A DNA stretch of 36,798 nt from JAAFHN01 sp031421855 (GTDB lineage Bacteria; Pseudomonadota; Gammaproteobacteria; Burkholderiales; Burkholderiaceae_C): positions 1 through 36,798 of the forward strand of contig JANOPN010000147.1 in assembly GCA_031421855.1 (NCBI GenBank). The letters are read 5' to 3'. The translations under genes were made by a program, and so were the position numbers. The notes under the pieces were generated by a model, which ran no database searches, was not told the origin of the DNA, and saw only the letters and a list, made by a program, of their open reading frames with translations. Below, piece after piece: positions 23,579 through 30,842 of this stretch. Numbering within the stretch: the first letter of the stretch is position 1; every line of letters starts with the position of its first letter.

Positions 23579-24337
23579 TCACACTCGCTCAAACACGACA
23601 TCCCAAACGCCGTGGCCGAGTTTGATGCCTCGGTTTTCAAACTTGGTCAACGGGCGGTAGTCGGGTTTGTCGCTGTAGCCACCGGCTCGGGTTGAGCGGT
23701 TTTTGAGTGTCGCATCGGCCTGCAAAACCGCCAGAATCTGCTCCGCATAGGGTTGCCAGTCGGTTGCGCAGTGCAAGTAGCCGCCCGCTTTGAGGCGGCT
23801 GGCGAGCAACTCGACAAATGGGGCTTGGATCAGGCGGCGCTTGTTGTGGCGCTTTTTGTGCCATGGGTCGGGGAAGAAGATGTGCACGCCGTCCAGGCTT
23901 GCCGGTGCAATCATGTGGGTCAAGACTTCAAACGCATCGTGCGCGCAAATGCGCAGGTTGTGCAGGTTGTTTTCTTCGATTCGCTTGAGCAACGCGCCCA
24001 CGCCCGGGTCGTGGACCTCGCAGCCCAAAAAGAGGGTTTGCGGCATGAGTGCTGCAATGTGGGCCGTGGCTTCGCCCATGCCAAAGCCGATTTCGAACAC
24101 GATTCGCTCGAATTTGGAGTCATTTTGGCCATTGGTCACCGGATTCATTGGGTTTGTTGCTATCAAATCAATAGTATCTGATTGATAAGGCAACAAGACC
24201 CGCGGGCCGACTGACTCCAGCGCTTTGGCTTGGCCGGTTGTCACACGGCCGGTTCGCCGCACAAAACTCTTGATTCGGGGTGGGTTGGCCGCTGAGGGCT
24301 CGGAGGTGTCAGGTGTCGGGTCGGTCATGTGGGTCAT
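23579..24337 (-). CDS. trmB: tRNA (guanine-N7)-methyltransferase with an inserted repeat peptide
   Basis: SAM-dependent enzyme forming m7G46 in tRNA. About 252 residues from the ATG at 24337; ATG 24328 is also possible and no strong ribosome site decides. Signatures: IKSFVRRTGRVTTGQ, the SAM loop FEIGFGMGE, HDPGVG, FFPDPWHKKRHNKRR, TDWQPYAEQ and the C-terminal GHGVWDVVFERV. Between VLLPYQ and IVFEIGFGMG, where the E. coli protein has a short variable stretch, the residues DLIATNPMNPVTNGQ are encoded by dispersed element A. All catalytic motifs are intact, so the enzyme is probably functional. It lies 11 bp downstream of gluQ in a leftward operon. Confidence 0.93.
   Translation of the reverse strand: MTHMTDPTPDTSEPSAANPPRIKSFVRRTGRVTTGQAKALESVGPRVLLPYQSDTIDLIATNPMNPVTNGQNDSKFERIVFEIGFGMGEATAHIAALMPQTLFLGCEVHDPGVGALLKRIEENNLHNLRICAHDAFEVLTHMIAPASLDGVHIFFPDPWHKKRHNKRRLIQAPFVELLASRLKAGGYLHCATDWQPYAEQILAVLQADATLKNRSTRAGGYSDKPDYRPLTKFENRGIKLGHGVWDVVFERV
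24113..24180 (-). repeat. dispersed element A inside trmB
   Basis: Read on the minus strand (same as the gene): GATAGCAACAAACCCAATGA followed by CCGGTGACCAATGGCC. It is one of the best preserved copies, suggesting a recent insertion. It is read in the element's forward open frame. Confidence 0.85.
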
Positions 24338-24348
24338 TGGCGGGCAGT

Positions 24349-25332
24349 TTACTTCGCAAGCGACCATTCCTGAACCCAAGCGTGCAGCGACTGTGCGACC
24401 GAGGCTCGAGCCGACGTCTGTAAACCCAAGTGACGTGCGGCGCGGCTCAAGTGAGCCAACGCTTGCGCGGTATGGGCTGTATCAATGGCCTGCGCACCGT
24501 TTTGCTTGGACAACTTTTCGCCGTCATGACCCAACACCAGGGGCGTGTGCCAATATTGGGGTGTCGGCAGTTGCAAAGCATGTTGCAACCAAATTTGGCG
24601 GGCGGTGTTGTCCGCCAAGTCTTCGCCGCGAATGACGTGTGTGATGCCCTGCGCGCCGTCGTCAACGACCACCGCGAGCTGGTACGCCCACAGTTGATCG
24701 GCTCGCTTGAGCACAAAGTCGCCCACGCTTTGGGTGATGTTTTGCCGCGATGGCCATTGAAAGCCGTTGCGACGATCAGGCCAATTTACTATGATATCAG
24801 TAGCATCAACATCAATGGATTCGGTGACCAAGAGCCGATTTTTCATCAAAACGGCATCAAAATCTGTCCGCAAACGCCAAGCCAGCGGTCTGTCGGGCTG
24901 TGTTGGCTTGGCGCGGCAGGTTGCCGGGTAGACGGCCGCCGCACCGCGCTCGCGCGGCGAGTCTTGTGTGGCCAGCTCAATGTCTTGGCGGCTGCAACTG
25001 CACGGGTAGGCGAGCTTGGCGGCAACGAGTGCGTCAAGCGCCGCGTTGTAGTGTGCTGAGCGCTGGCTTTGCCAAACCACAGGCGCGTCGCTGCTCATGC
25101 CGCATTGGGCGAGCTGGGCAAGGATGGCGGTGTCGGCGCCTGCTACGCAGCGCGGCGTGTCAACGTCTTCGATGCGAACCAGCCAGTGCCCGCCGTGGGC
25201 GCGGGCATCGAGCCAACTGGCCAATGCGGCCACCAAAGAGCCCGCATGCAGCAAACCCGTGGGTGACGGCGCAAATCGGCCGACGTAACCCGGGCTTGTT
25301 GCTCGACTGGGTGCTATTTGCGCGCTTTGCAA
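24349..25332 (-). CDS. gluQ: glutamyl-Q tRNA(Asp) synthetase with an inserted repeat peptide
   Basis: Truncated glutamyl-tRNA synthetase paralogue that attaches glutamate to queuosine in tRNA(Asp). 327 residues, with the HIGH-type GRFAPSPTGLLHAGSL near the N-terminus, zinc-type cysteines in YPCSCSRQD and a C-terminal Cys in PATCRAK, and the KMSKS-like GEKLSKQNG. No anticodon-binding domain is present, as expected. The start is probably TTG at 25332 (no ATG lies before the HIGH region), overlapping the upstream oxidoreductase gene by 19 bp. Between AWRLRTDFDAV and IIVNWPDR, the segment LMKNRLLVTESIDVDATD is encoded by a copy of element A in antisense orientation. Confidence 0.9.
   Translation of the reverse strand: MQSAQIAPSRATSPGYVGRFAPSPTGLLHAGSLVAALASWLDARAHGGHWLVRIEDVDTPRCVAGADTAILAQLAQCGMSSDAPVVWQSQRSAHYNAALDALVAAKLAYPCSCSRQDIELATQDSPRERGAAAVYPATCRAKPTQPDRPLAWRLRTDFDAVLMKNRLLVTESIDVDATDIIVNWPDRRNGFQWPSRQNITQSVGDFVLKRADQLWAYQLAVVVDDGAQGITHVIRGEDLADNTARQIWLQHALQLPTPQYWHTPLVLGHDGEKLSKQNGAQAIDTAHTAQALAHLSRAARHLGLQTSARASVAQSLHAWVQEWSLAK
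24791..24850 (+). repeat. dispersed element A inside gluQ (antisense to the gene)
   Basis: ATGATATCAGTAGCATCAAC followed by ATCAATGGATTCGGTGACCA, ending TTTTTCATCAAAA. The gene runs on the opposite strand and uses the element's single open reverse frame (consensus LMKNRHLVTEFIGFVATD). Confidence 0.8.
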
Positions 25333-26396
25333 ATAGCCAAAGCCAAATCAAGGCCCGACGTGAAGGCGTTTTCAACCCGGTGCCCGAGGCACCAATCGCC
25401 GCAAACGCCCAAATTACTCGCCTTGTCCCACAAAAACGGCTCGCCCAGCGCTTTTTCGGTTTTGGCGTAGAGCCAGCGGTGGGTTTGGGCGTGCGCAGGT
25501 TCCGCGCGGATGCCGGTGACTTCTGCAAAGGCTTTTAAGAGTTTGTCTTGCACGGTTTGCGCGTCATCGTTGACGTGCTCGCGGCTCCACTGCGGCGTGG
25601 CCTGAACGGTCCAGCGCTCAATCGCGCCACGCCCGGCTTTGCTCGCCTCGCGCGACACCCACGCGATGCGTGCGTGTTCTGGCCGCGCGCTGTGCCACTT
25701 GGGGCCAAAATCGGTTGCGCCTGCGCCAGAGGCTTCGGCGTTGGGGAATGCGACCATCAGCGTCCAGCAAGGTGCGACAGCGGTTTTGGCAACGGCTTTG
25801 ACCCAATCGGTGGCCTGGGCGGTTTTGAGCAAGGGCTCAGCTTGAACGCTGGGCACAGCGATCACAACCGCATCGAAATGGTGGACGACGGCGCTCTCAA
25901 CGCAAGCGATGTCCCAGCCGCCATGGGAGTTTTCGCTGATTCGGTTAACCGTGTGGCCCGTCAAGAGTGACGCGCCCAGTGGCTGCGCCCAATGCTTGAC
26001 CAAGCTGCTCATGCCCGGCACGGCCACATAGCGGGCATCTTTGGCGCGGCTTTCGCTGGCCTGCCATGGCAAAACCATGCCCTCAGACGTGGTGAGGTTG
26101 ATGGCTTTGGCGAAGCGTTTGTCTCGAACCGTGAAGTACTGCGCGCCGTGGTCAAAGCTGCCAAAAACCGTGCTGCGGGTTGACATGCGCCCCGATGCGC
26201 TGTGGCTTTTCTCAAAAACGGTGACTGCGTGGCCGGCTTGCTTCAAGGTGCGGGCGCAAGCGATGCCCGCCATTCCTGCCCCAATCACGGCAATCTTGAA
26301 CGCTGCCGGGGAGCTTGTTTGCGCAGCGCTCGCCTTTTTGCGAACGGTTTTGGCGGGGGGTTTTGCAGTGGCCTTGGGGTTTGATTTGGGCTTCAT
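25314..26396 (-). CDS. renalase-like FAD/NAD(P)-dependent oxidoreductase
   Basis: 360 residues. After a basic, Pro/Ala/Lys-rich N-terminal extension (about 1-31), the FAD-binding Rossmann motif VIGAGMAGIACARTL and FEKSHSASGRMSTRS match amine-oxidase/renalase-type flavoproteins. The C-terminal GVCGDWCLGHRVENAFTSGLDLA is the second FAD-contact region. The substrate is unknown; relatives act on amines or reduced nucleotides. It is the first gene of the leftward gluQ-trmB group (19-bp overlap with gluQ). The role of the basic extension is not clear. Confidence 0.83.
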   Translation of the reverse strand: MKPKSNPKATAKPPAKTVRKKASAAQTSSPAAFKIAVIGAGMAGIACARTLKQAGHAVTVFEKSHSASGRMSTRSTVFGSFDHGAQYFTVRDKRFAKAINLTTSEGMVLPWQASESRAKDARYVAVPGMSSLVKHWAQPLGASLLTGHTVNRISENSHGGWDIACVESAVVHHFDAVVIAVPSVQAEPLLKTAQATDWVKAVAKTAVAPCWTLMVAFPNAEASGAGATDFGPKWHSARPEHARIAWVSREASKAGRGAIERWTVQATPQWSREHVNDDAQTVQDKLLKAFAEVTGIRAEPAHAQTHRWLYAKTEKALGEPFLWDKASNLGVCGDWCLGHRVENAFTSGLDLALAICKARK

Positions 26397-26400
26397 GCCC

Positions 26401-27357
26401 CTAATGATGCATCAACAATGCCTGTTGCGTCTTGGGGCTTTCCAGCTGATCGAGCCACCAAGTCAGGGCTTTTCCGCGCTGGCCGTTGGCGCTCTCCCGC
26501 CATGCGTAGCTCAATTTGCTGACCCTCGGGGTTCGCTGCGTGAGTTTGACCACCAAGCGACCGGCCAAAATGTGCGAGTTTGCCAAACACGCTGGCAAAA
26601 AGCCGCAACCCAAGCCCCGCAGTTGCGCCGCAAGCTTGTCGGGCAAGCCGCTCACGGTTAACACGTCTTGCCCCGGCAAAATGCCAATCGACACCCCGCT
26701 GCCTGAGCGGCGAGTGGAGTCAGCCACCGCCACGATTCGGTGGCTTTGCAGGCTCGTGTCGTCAATCGGCTCGGTGGCAGATGCCAGCGGGTGGTGGGGC
26801 GCGACCGCAAACACAAAAGGCACGACACCGAGTGAGCGGCTTCTGAAGCCCGGCTCGCTGATGCCCTCGGCGACCACACCCAGGGCGAGGTCGGCTTGGC
26901 CATCAAGCAAGGCGTGCCATGTACCCGACAGCGTCTCGCGCTGCAGCCGCATCCGCGTGGGCGGCGCTTGTTCGCCAGGTGCGCAGGCCAAAAATGACTC
27001 CACCAGCTCAAACACGGTTACCTGTGAAATCAAACTGTCGGTCGCTATGCGCAGCTGCGGCTCCCAACCCGTTGCTACACGCTTCACGCGCCGCGCAACC
27101 GCGTCAAGCTCTTGCAACACCCGCCGCCCCTCGCTGAGCAACGCCGCGCCCGCAGGCGTGATGCGCGCTTGGCGCGCACTGCGATCAAAAAGCAGCACGT
27201 CAAGCGCCTCTTCAATTAACCTGACCCGGTACGTGATGGCGCTTGGCACAACACCCAAGGCTCGTGCTGCGCTGGCCATGCTGCCGTGCTCGGCCACAGC
27301 AGCAATCAAGCGCAGCGACTCCGATGTGATCAAGTCGCCGATGTTTTCATTCGTCAT
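26401..27357 (-). CDS. LysR-family transcriptional regulator
   Basis: 318 residues, ArgP/LysG-like in the helix-turn-helix region (SMASAARALGVVPSAITYRVRLIEEALDVLLFDR, about 26-59), with a C-terminal periplasmic-binding-type effector domain. It is divergent from the pirin pair and probably controls it and itself. The divergent 88-bp gap contains TCATTCG boxes overlapping its own start codon. Its 3' end is 4 bp from the FAD oxidoreductase start, so these leftward genes may be read together. Confidence 0.88.
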   Translation of the reverse strand: MTNENIGDLITSESLRLIAAVAEHGSMASAARALGVVPSAITYRVRLIEEALDVLLFDRSARQARITPAGAALLSEGRRVLQELDAVARRVKRVATGWEPQLRIATDSLISQVTVFELVESFLACAPGEQAPPTRMRLQRETLSGTWHALLDGQADLALGVVAEGISEPGFRSRSLGVVPFVFAVAPHHPLASATEPIDDTSLQSHRIVAVADSTRRSGSGVSIGILPGQDVLTVSGLPDKLAAQLRGLGCGFLPACLANSHILAGRLVVKLTQRTPRVSKLSYAWRESANGQRGKALTWWLDQLESPKTQQALLMHH

Positions 27358-27385
27358 ATTCGAATGATGACATCAAATTCATTCG
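27347..27385. promoter_or_regulatory. LysR-type operator between regulator and pirin gene
   Basis: TCATTCG (27347-27353) and CGAATGA (27361-27367) form a perfect 7-bp inverted repeat with a 7-bp spacer. It contains T-N11-A (T 27351, A 27363), the LysR-family hallmark. A third TCATTCG is at 27379-27385. The first site covers the regulator's start codon, consistent with autoregulation. Confidence 0.65.
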
Positions 27386-27445
27386 ATTGTTTGGCGCATT
27401 GATTGGCCTAAAGTTCGATTCATCAAAAGCACACATGAGTCAAAC

Positions 27446-28147
27446 ATGCTCACCATTCGCAAATCTTCAGACAGAGGCTGGGCCGACCACGGTTGGCTCA
27501 AAAGCTACCACTCGTTTTCGTTCGCCGGGTATCACGACCCGTCGCACATGGGGTTTGGCAACCTGCGCGTCATCAACGAAGACCGCATCGCGCCGGGTAC
27601 CGGTTTTGGTACGCACGGGCACCGCGACATGGAGATCATCAGCTACGTCATGTCGGGCGAAATCGGTCACAAAGACAGCATCGGCAACGGCGCAAGCATC
27701 CCGCCGGGCGACGTGCAGCGCATGAGTGCGGGCAGCGGCATTCAGCACAGCGAGTACAACCACGCAGCCGATAGCGAGACCCACTTCTTGCAGATTTGGA
27801 TTGAGCCGAACCAACGCGGCATTGCGCCCGGCTATGAGCAAAAAACCTTTGCGCCCACCGAAAAACGCGGTCAACTGCGCTTGGTCGCGAGCCCCAACGG
27901 CGCAAAAGGCAGCGTCACGATTCATGCCAACGCCTCACTGTATGCGGGGCTTTTTGACGGGCATGAGCAAACTTCGATCCCGCTCAATCCGCAGCGGTTG
28001 GGCTATTTGCAAGTCATCAAAGGCAGTGTGGCCGTTAATGGGCAAACCTTGAGCGCAGGCGATGCCGCCAAGTTGCGCGCCGAGTCAGCGTTGCACCTGA
28101 GCAACGGTCAAGACGCCGAAGTGCTGTTTTTTGATTTGGAGGCGTGA
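27446..28147 (+). CDS. pirin family protein, YhaK/YhhW-like
   Basis: 233 residues, the same length as the E. coli YhaK/YhhW proteins. The bicupin fold has its metal site in the first cupin: THGHRDMEIISYV (two His) and GIQHSEYNH (His, Glu). Relatives act as quercetin 2,3-dioxygenases in vitro and as redox-responsive proteins. The start at 27446 follows the LysR-type operator, and a second pirin gene starts 3 bp after the stop. Two pirins and a flavodoxin-like gene in a row suggest a role in electrophile or quinone stress. Confidence 0.9.
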   Translation: MLTIRKSSDRGWADHGWLKSYHSFSFAGYHDPSHMGFGNLRVINEDRIAPGTGFGTHGHRDMEIISYVMSGEIGHKDSIGNGASIPPGDVQRMSAGSGIQHSEYNHAADSETHFLQIWIEPNQRGIAPGYEQKTFAPTEKRGQLRLVASPNGAKGSVTIHANASLYAGLFDGHEQTSIPLNPQRLGYLQVIKGSVAVNGQTLSAGDAAKLRAESALHLSNGQDAEVLFFDLEA

Positions 28148-28150
28148 GTC

Positions 28151-29041
28151 ATGTGTGGTTCTGAAGTGTTTACCGTGCGCGCGGTCGCGCAAGTCATTGC
28201 CATGCCGTTTCATGCGTTTGGAGGGGAATCGGGCGCAACGATTTTGCGCGGGTCAACCCCTGACGTGCTCGACCCATTTTTGGGCGTTGACGCATTTGTG
28301 ATGAGTCAGCCCGTGTTTGCGGCTCACCCGCATGCGGGCATGAGCGCCGTCACCCTCATGTTGCCTGAGGCCAAAGGCGGATTTTTCAATCGCGACTCTC
28401 TGGGCGACTTCAGCGAAATCAACCCCGGCGACTTGCATTGGACACAAGCCGCGTCCGGCATGGTCCACGACGAGTACCCGCAAGTCAACGGCGTGGCTTC
28501 AAACGGTTTGCAGGTGTTCGTCAACTTGTCTCGTGAGCACAAACGTGCTGCACCGGCTTCACTCAAAGCGCACGCGGCCGACATGCCCACAGTGGCGGTT
28601 GATGCAGTCGGTGGTCAGGCCAGTCTGCGGGTCGTCGCTGGCGAGTTTGCTGGTCAAAAGAGTCCCATCGCAAACGACGAGCGCTGGCTAAACCGCGTCA
28701 ACATGCTCGACATCAGCATGGATGCCAACACCGAAGCGAATTTGCCAGTTCCCAGCGGTTACAAGGTCTTTTTCGTGCTCAATTCAGGCGTGATTGACCT
28801 GAGTGGTGAAGCGCTGCGATCCACCCCAAAACAAGGCAACGCCATCGTTTTTGACAGCGTAGGCTCGCACATCCGCTTGCAAAGCGGCGACGCACCCGTT
28901 CGCGGCGTGCTCTTTACCGGCGTGCCACTCAATGAGCCGGTCTACCAACATGGCCCGTTCACGGGCAACACCGCCCAAGACACTGCCGGTTACTTGCAAC
29001 GCTATCAAAGCGGCGGCATGGGTCGATTGGGCGAGCGCTGA
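28151..29041 (+). CDS. pirin family protein
   Basis: 296 residues, a longer pirin. The metal-ligand pattern is present in the first cupin (FAAHPHAGMSAVTLM and ASGMVHDEYPQ). The FFNRDSLGDFSEINPGDLHWTQAASG block is typical of the family. It starts 3 bp after the previous pirin and is expected to be cotranscribed. A 19-bp palindrome with a short T-run lies after the stop. Activity is unknown. Confidence 0.9.
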   Translation: MCGSEVFTVRAVAQVIAMPFHAFGGESGATILRGSTPDVLDPFLGVDAFVMSQPVFAAHPHAGMSAVTLMLPEAKGGFFNRDSLGDFSEINPGDLHWTQAASGMVHDEYPQVNGVASNGLQVFVNLSREHKRAAPASLKAHAADMPTVAVDAVGGQASLRVVAGEFAGQKSPIANDERWLNRVNMLDISMDANTEANLPVPSGYKVFFVLNSGVIDLSGEALRSTPKQGNAIVFDSVGSHIRLQSGDAPVRGVLFTGVPLNEPVYQHGPFTGNTAQDTAGYLQRYQSGGMGRLGER

Positions 29042-29058
29042 TTCAAATGTTTTTTCCG

Positions 29059-29077
29059 GTCTTGACATCGTCAAGAC
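29059..29077 (+). promoter_or_regulatory. 19-bp perfect palindrome between pirin and flavodoxin-like genes
   Basis: GTCTTGAC-ATC-GTCAAGAC, an 8-bp perfect stem, followed by TTTTCC. The T-run suggests a terminator for the pirin operon, while the symmetry and the position 30 bp before the next start codon suit a repressor operator. Either role is possible. Confidence 0.5.
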
Positions 29078-29107
29078 TTTTCCTCAAGCCTATTTCAGGA
29101 GCATTCC

Positions 29108-29641
29108 ATGGCTAAAGTTGCAGTTGTATTTCATTCAGGCTACGGCCACACCCTGCGCGTTGCGCAACACGTCGCCCAAGGCGCAGGTGCCGATTTGGTT
29201 GCCATTGATGCCGACGGCAACCTCACCGACGAGCAATGGGCCACGCTCAACGCCGCAGACGCAATCGTCATGGGCAGCCCAACCTACATGGGCATGGCCA
29301 GCTGGCAGTTCAAGAAATTCGCCGATGCCACCAGCAAGATGTGGTTCACCGGTGCTTGGAAAGACAAGGTCGCCGGCGGCTTCACCTGCTCAGCCAGCCC
29401 CAGTGGCGACAAGTTGTCGACCCTGCAATATTTCATCACCTTGTCCATGCAACAAGGCATGATTTGGGTGGGACAACCCAGCCAAAACGACGGCACCATC
29501 AACCGCATCGGCTCTAACTCTGGGGTCATGGCTCAGTGCGGCCCAACCGACCCCGCTGACAAAATCCCACAAGGGGACTTGGACACGGCATCGGCGTATG
29601 GCAAGCGCATCAGTGAGGTCGCGACCAAACTGCGCGGCTAA
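29108..29641 (+). CDS. flavodoxin-family protein (WrbA-like NAD(P)H:quinone oxidoreductase)
   Basis: 177 residues with a flavodoxin fold: the FMN phosphate loop VFHSGYGHTLRVA (about 7-19), the FMN-ring segment GSPTYMGMASWQFKKF and the third loop FTCSASPSGDKLSTL. WrbA relatives reduce quinones by two electrons, preventing redox cycling. A GGAG ribosome site precedes the ATG at 29108. It lies downstream of two pirins, supporting a quinone or oxidative-stress role. The chain is slightly shorter than WrbA (about 198 aa). Confidence 0.85.
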   Translation: MAKVAVVFHSGYGHTLRVAQHVAQGAGADLVAIDADGNLTDEQWATLNAADAIVMGSPTYMGMASWQFKKFADATSKMWFTGAWKDKVAGGFTCSASPSGDKLSTLQYFITLSMQQGMIWVGQPSQNDGTINRIGSNSGVMAQCGPTDPADKIPQGDLDTASAYGKRISEVATKLRG

Positions 29642-29673
29642 TACCGCGTCAGCCAGGGGGGTACAGTCCGAAT

Positions 29674-30384
29674 ATGCAGATATTCAGCTTGCTCCCCTTG
29701 TTTGATTGGCTTGCCGTCATTGGTTTCTTCTCGGCTTGGACCACCTATGCTTGGTTCGCGCGGCACTATGCCGCCACGAAGCCGTCGCTCATCCAAACCA
29801 CGAATCGGTATCGCCGCTATTGGCTGAAAGAAGCCACTTTTCGCGACCCTCGGGTGCTTGACGGCATCATCACGCAAAACCTCTCGGGCACGCCCGCGTT
29901 TTTCTCCAGCACCACCATCATCGTCATTGGCGGGTTGTTCGCGCTGTTGGGCAGTACCGACAAGGCGGCGGAGCTGGTGCGCGAGGTGCCTTTTGCCGTG
30001 CGAACCTCTGTTTTGGTGTTTGACCTCAAGGTGTTGATGCTGATCGGCATCTTTGTGTACGCGTTTTTTCGTTTCAGTTGGAGCATGCGCCAATACACAT
30101 TTGTTGCGCTTGTCATTGGCTCCATGCCCGACCCTAAAGACTTTGTGTCGAACAAATACGACCGCGAAGCCTTCGTGGCTCGCGCCAGCGGGCTGGTCGG
30201 TTTGGCCGCGGAGACCTTCAACGATGGCCTTCGTGCCTACTATTTTGCGTTTGCCGCAATCGGTTGGTTCTTCTCCGGCGCGGTTTTTGCGCTCGCGACA
30301 GCCGTGGTGATTTTGATCTTGTACCGACGCGAGTTTCGATCCGACGTGTTGTCGGTGCTCAACGACCAGCCCACCCAGCCATGA
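29674..30384 (+). CDS. DUF599 family membrane protein
   Basis: 236 residues with about four membrane spans (residues about 10-28, 78-95, 115-135, 190-225). Conserved polar positions are in LQTTNRYRRYWLKE-type and PRVLDGIITQNLSGTPAFFSST segments and the NDGLRAYYFAFAAIGWFF block. The family function is unknown. Its stop overlaps the OsmC-like start by 4 nt (ATGA), so the two are coupled. Confidence 0.85.
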   Translation: MQIFSLLPLFDWLAVIGFFSAWTTYAWFARHYAATKPSLIQTTNRYRRYWLKEATFRDPRVLDGIITQNLSGTPAFFSSTTIIVIGGLFALLGSTDKAAELVREVPFAVRTSVLVFDLKVLMLIGIFVYAFFRFSWSMRQYTFVALVIGSMPDPKDFVSNKYDREAFVARASGLVGLAAETFNDGLRAYYFAFAAIGWFFSGAVFALATAVVILILYRREFRSDVLSVLNDQPTQP

Positions 30385-30842
30385 TTCACCTCCAACGCCT
30401 ACCCAGCACCCTCACGGCCAGCCGCGTCACTGTTGGTGAGCACGCCTTTGATGTTGACATCGACCGCGTCGCCGGTGGCGAAGACATCGGCCCCGACCCG
30501 CACGATCTGTATGACGCCGCACTGGGCGCATGCAAGTCACTCACCATCATGTGGCTGGCGGGGCGCAAAGGCTGGGACGTGCAAGACGTGCAAGTGACGG
30601 TCACCCGAGACGCCAGCGCCGAGCGACAGGGCGTGTACAAACTGACGGCCGCTGTGGCGATCACGGGCTCGCTCACGCCAGAGCAATTCCAAGCCCTGCA
30701 ACTCGCGGCGGAGAAATGCCCAGTGCACAAACTCATGACCCAAGTGACGACGGAGGTGACGACTGAAGTGACAACGCATGCCGTTGCGCAGTCAACCGAC
30801 GCGAATCAAGCGCTTGCGCCGTCGCCCGATAGCGGCACTTAA
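30381..30842 (+). CDS. OsmC-family peroxiredoxin-like protein
   Basis: 153 residues from the ATG at 30381, which overlaps the DUF599 stop. OsmC proteins reduce organic hydroperoxides with two cysteines, present here in LGACKSLTIMW and AEKCPVHKLM. It fits the stress-type cluster of pirins and flavodoxin. After KLM the C-terminus contains three 12-bp direct repeats encoding a VTTEVTTEVTTH stretch, then a polar tail. A frame beginning at 30264 would overlap DUF599 for no reason. It converges on kup with a 4-bp overlap. Confidence 0.86.
   Translation: MIHLQRLPSTLTASRVTVGEHAFDVDIDRVAGGEDIGPDPHDLYDAALGACKSLTIMWLAGRKGWDVQDVQVTVTRDASAERQGVYKLTAAVAITGSLTPEQFQALQLAAEKCPVHKLMTQVTTEVTTEVTTHAVAQSTDANQALAPSPDSGT
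30741..30776 (+). repeat. three tandem 12-bp repeats in the OsmC-like gene
   Basis: CAAGTGACGACG, GAGGTGACGACT and GAAGTGACAACG follow one another, giving a QVTTEVTTEVTT peptide. It could arise by replication slippage. Confidence 0.75.
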
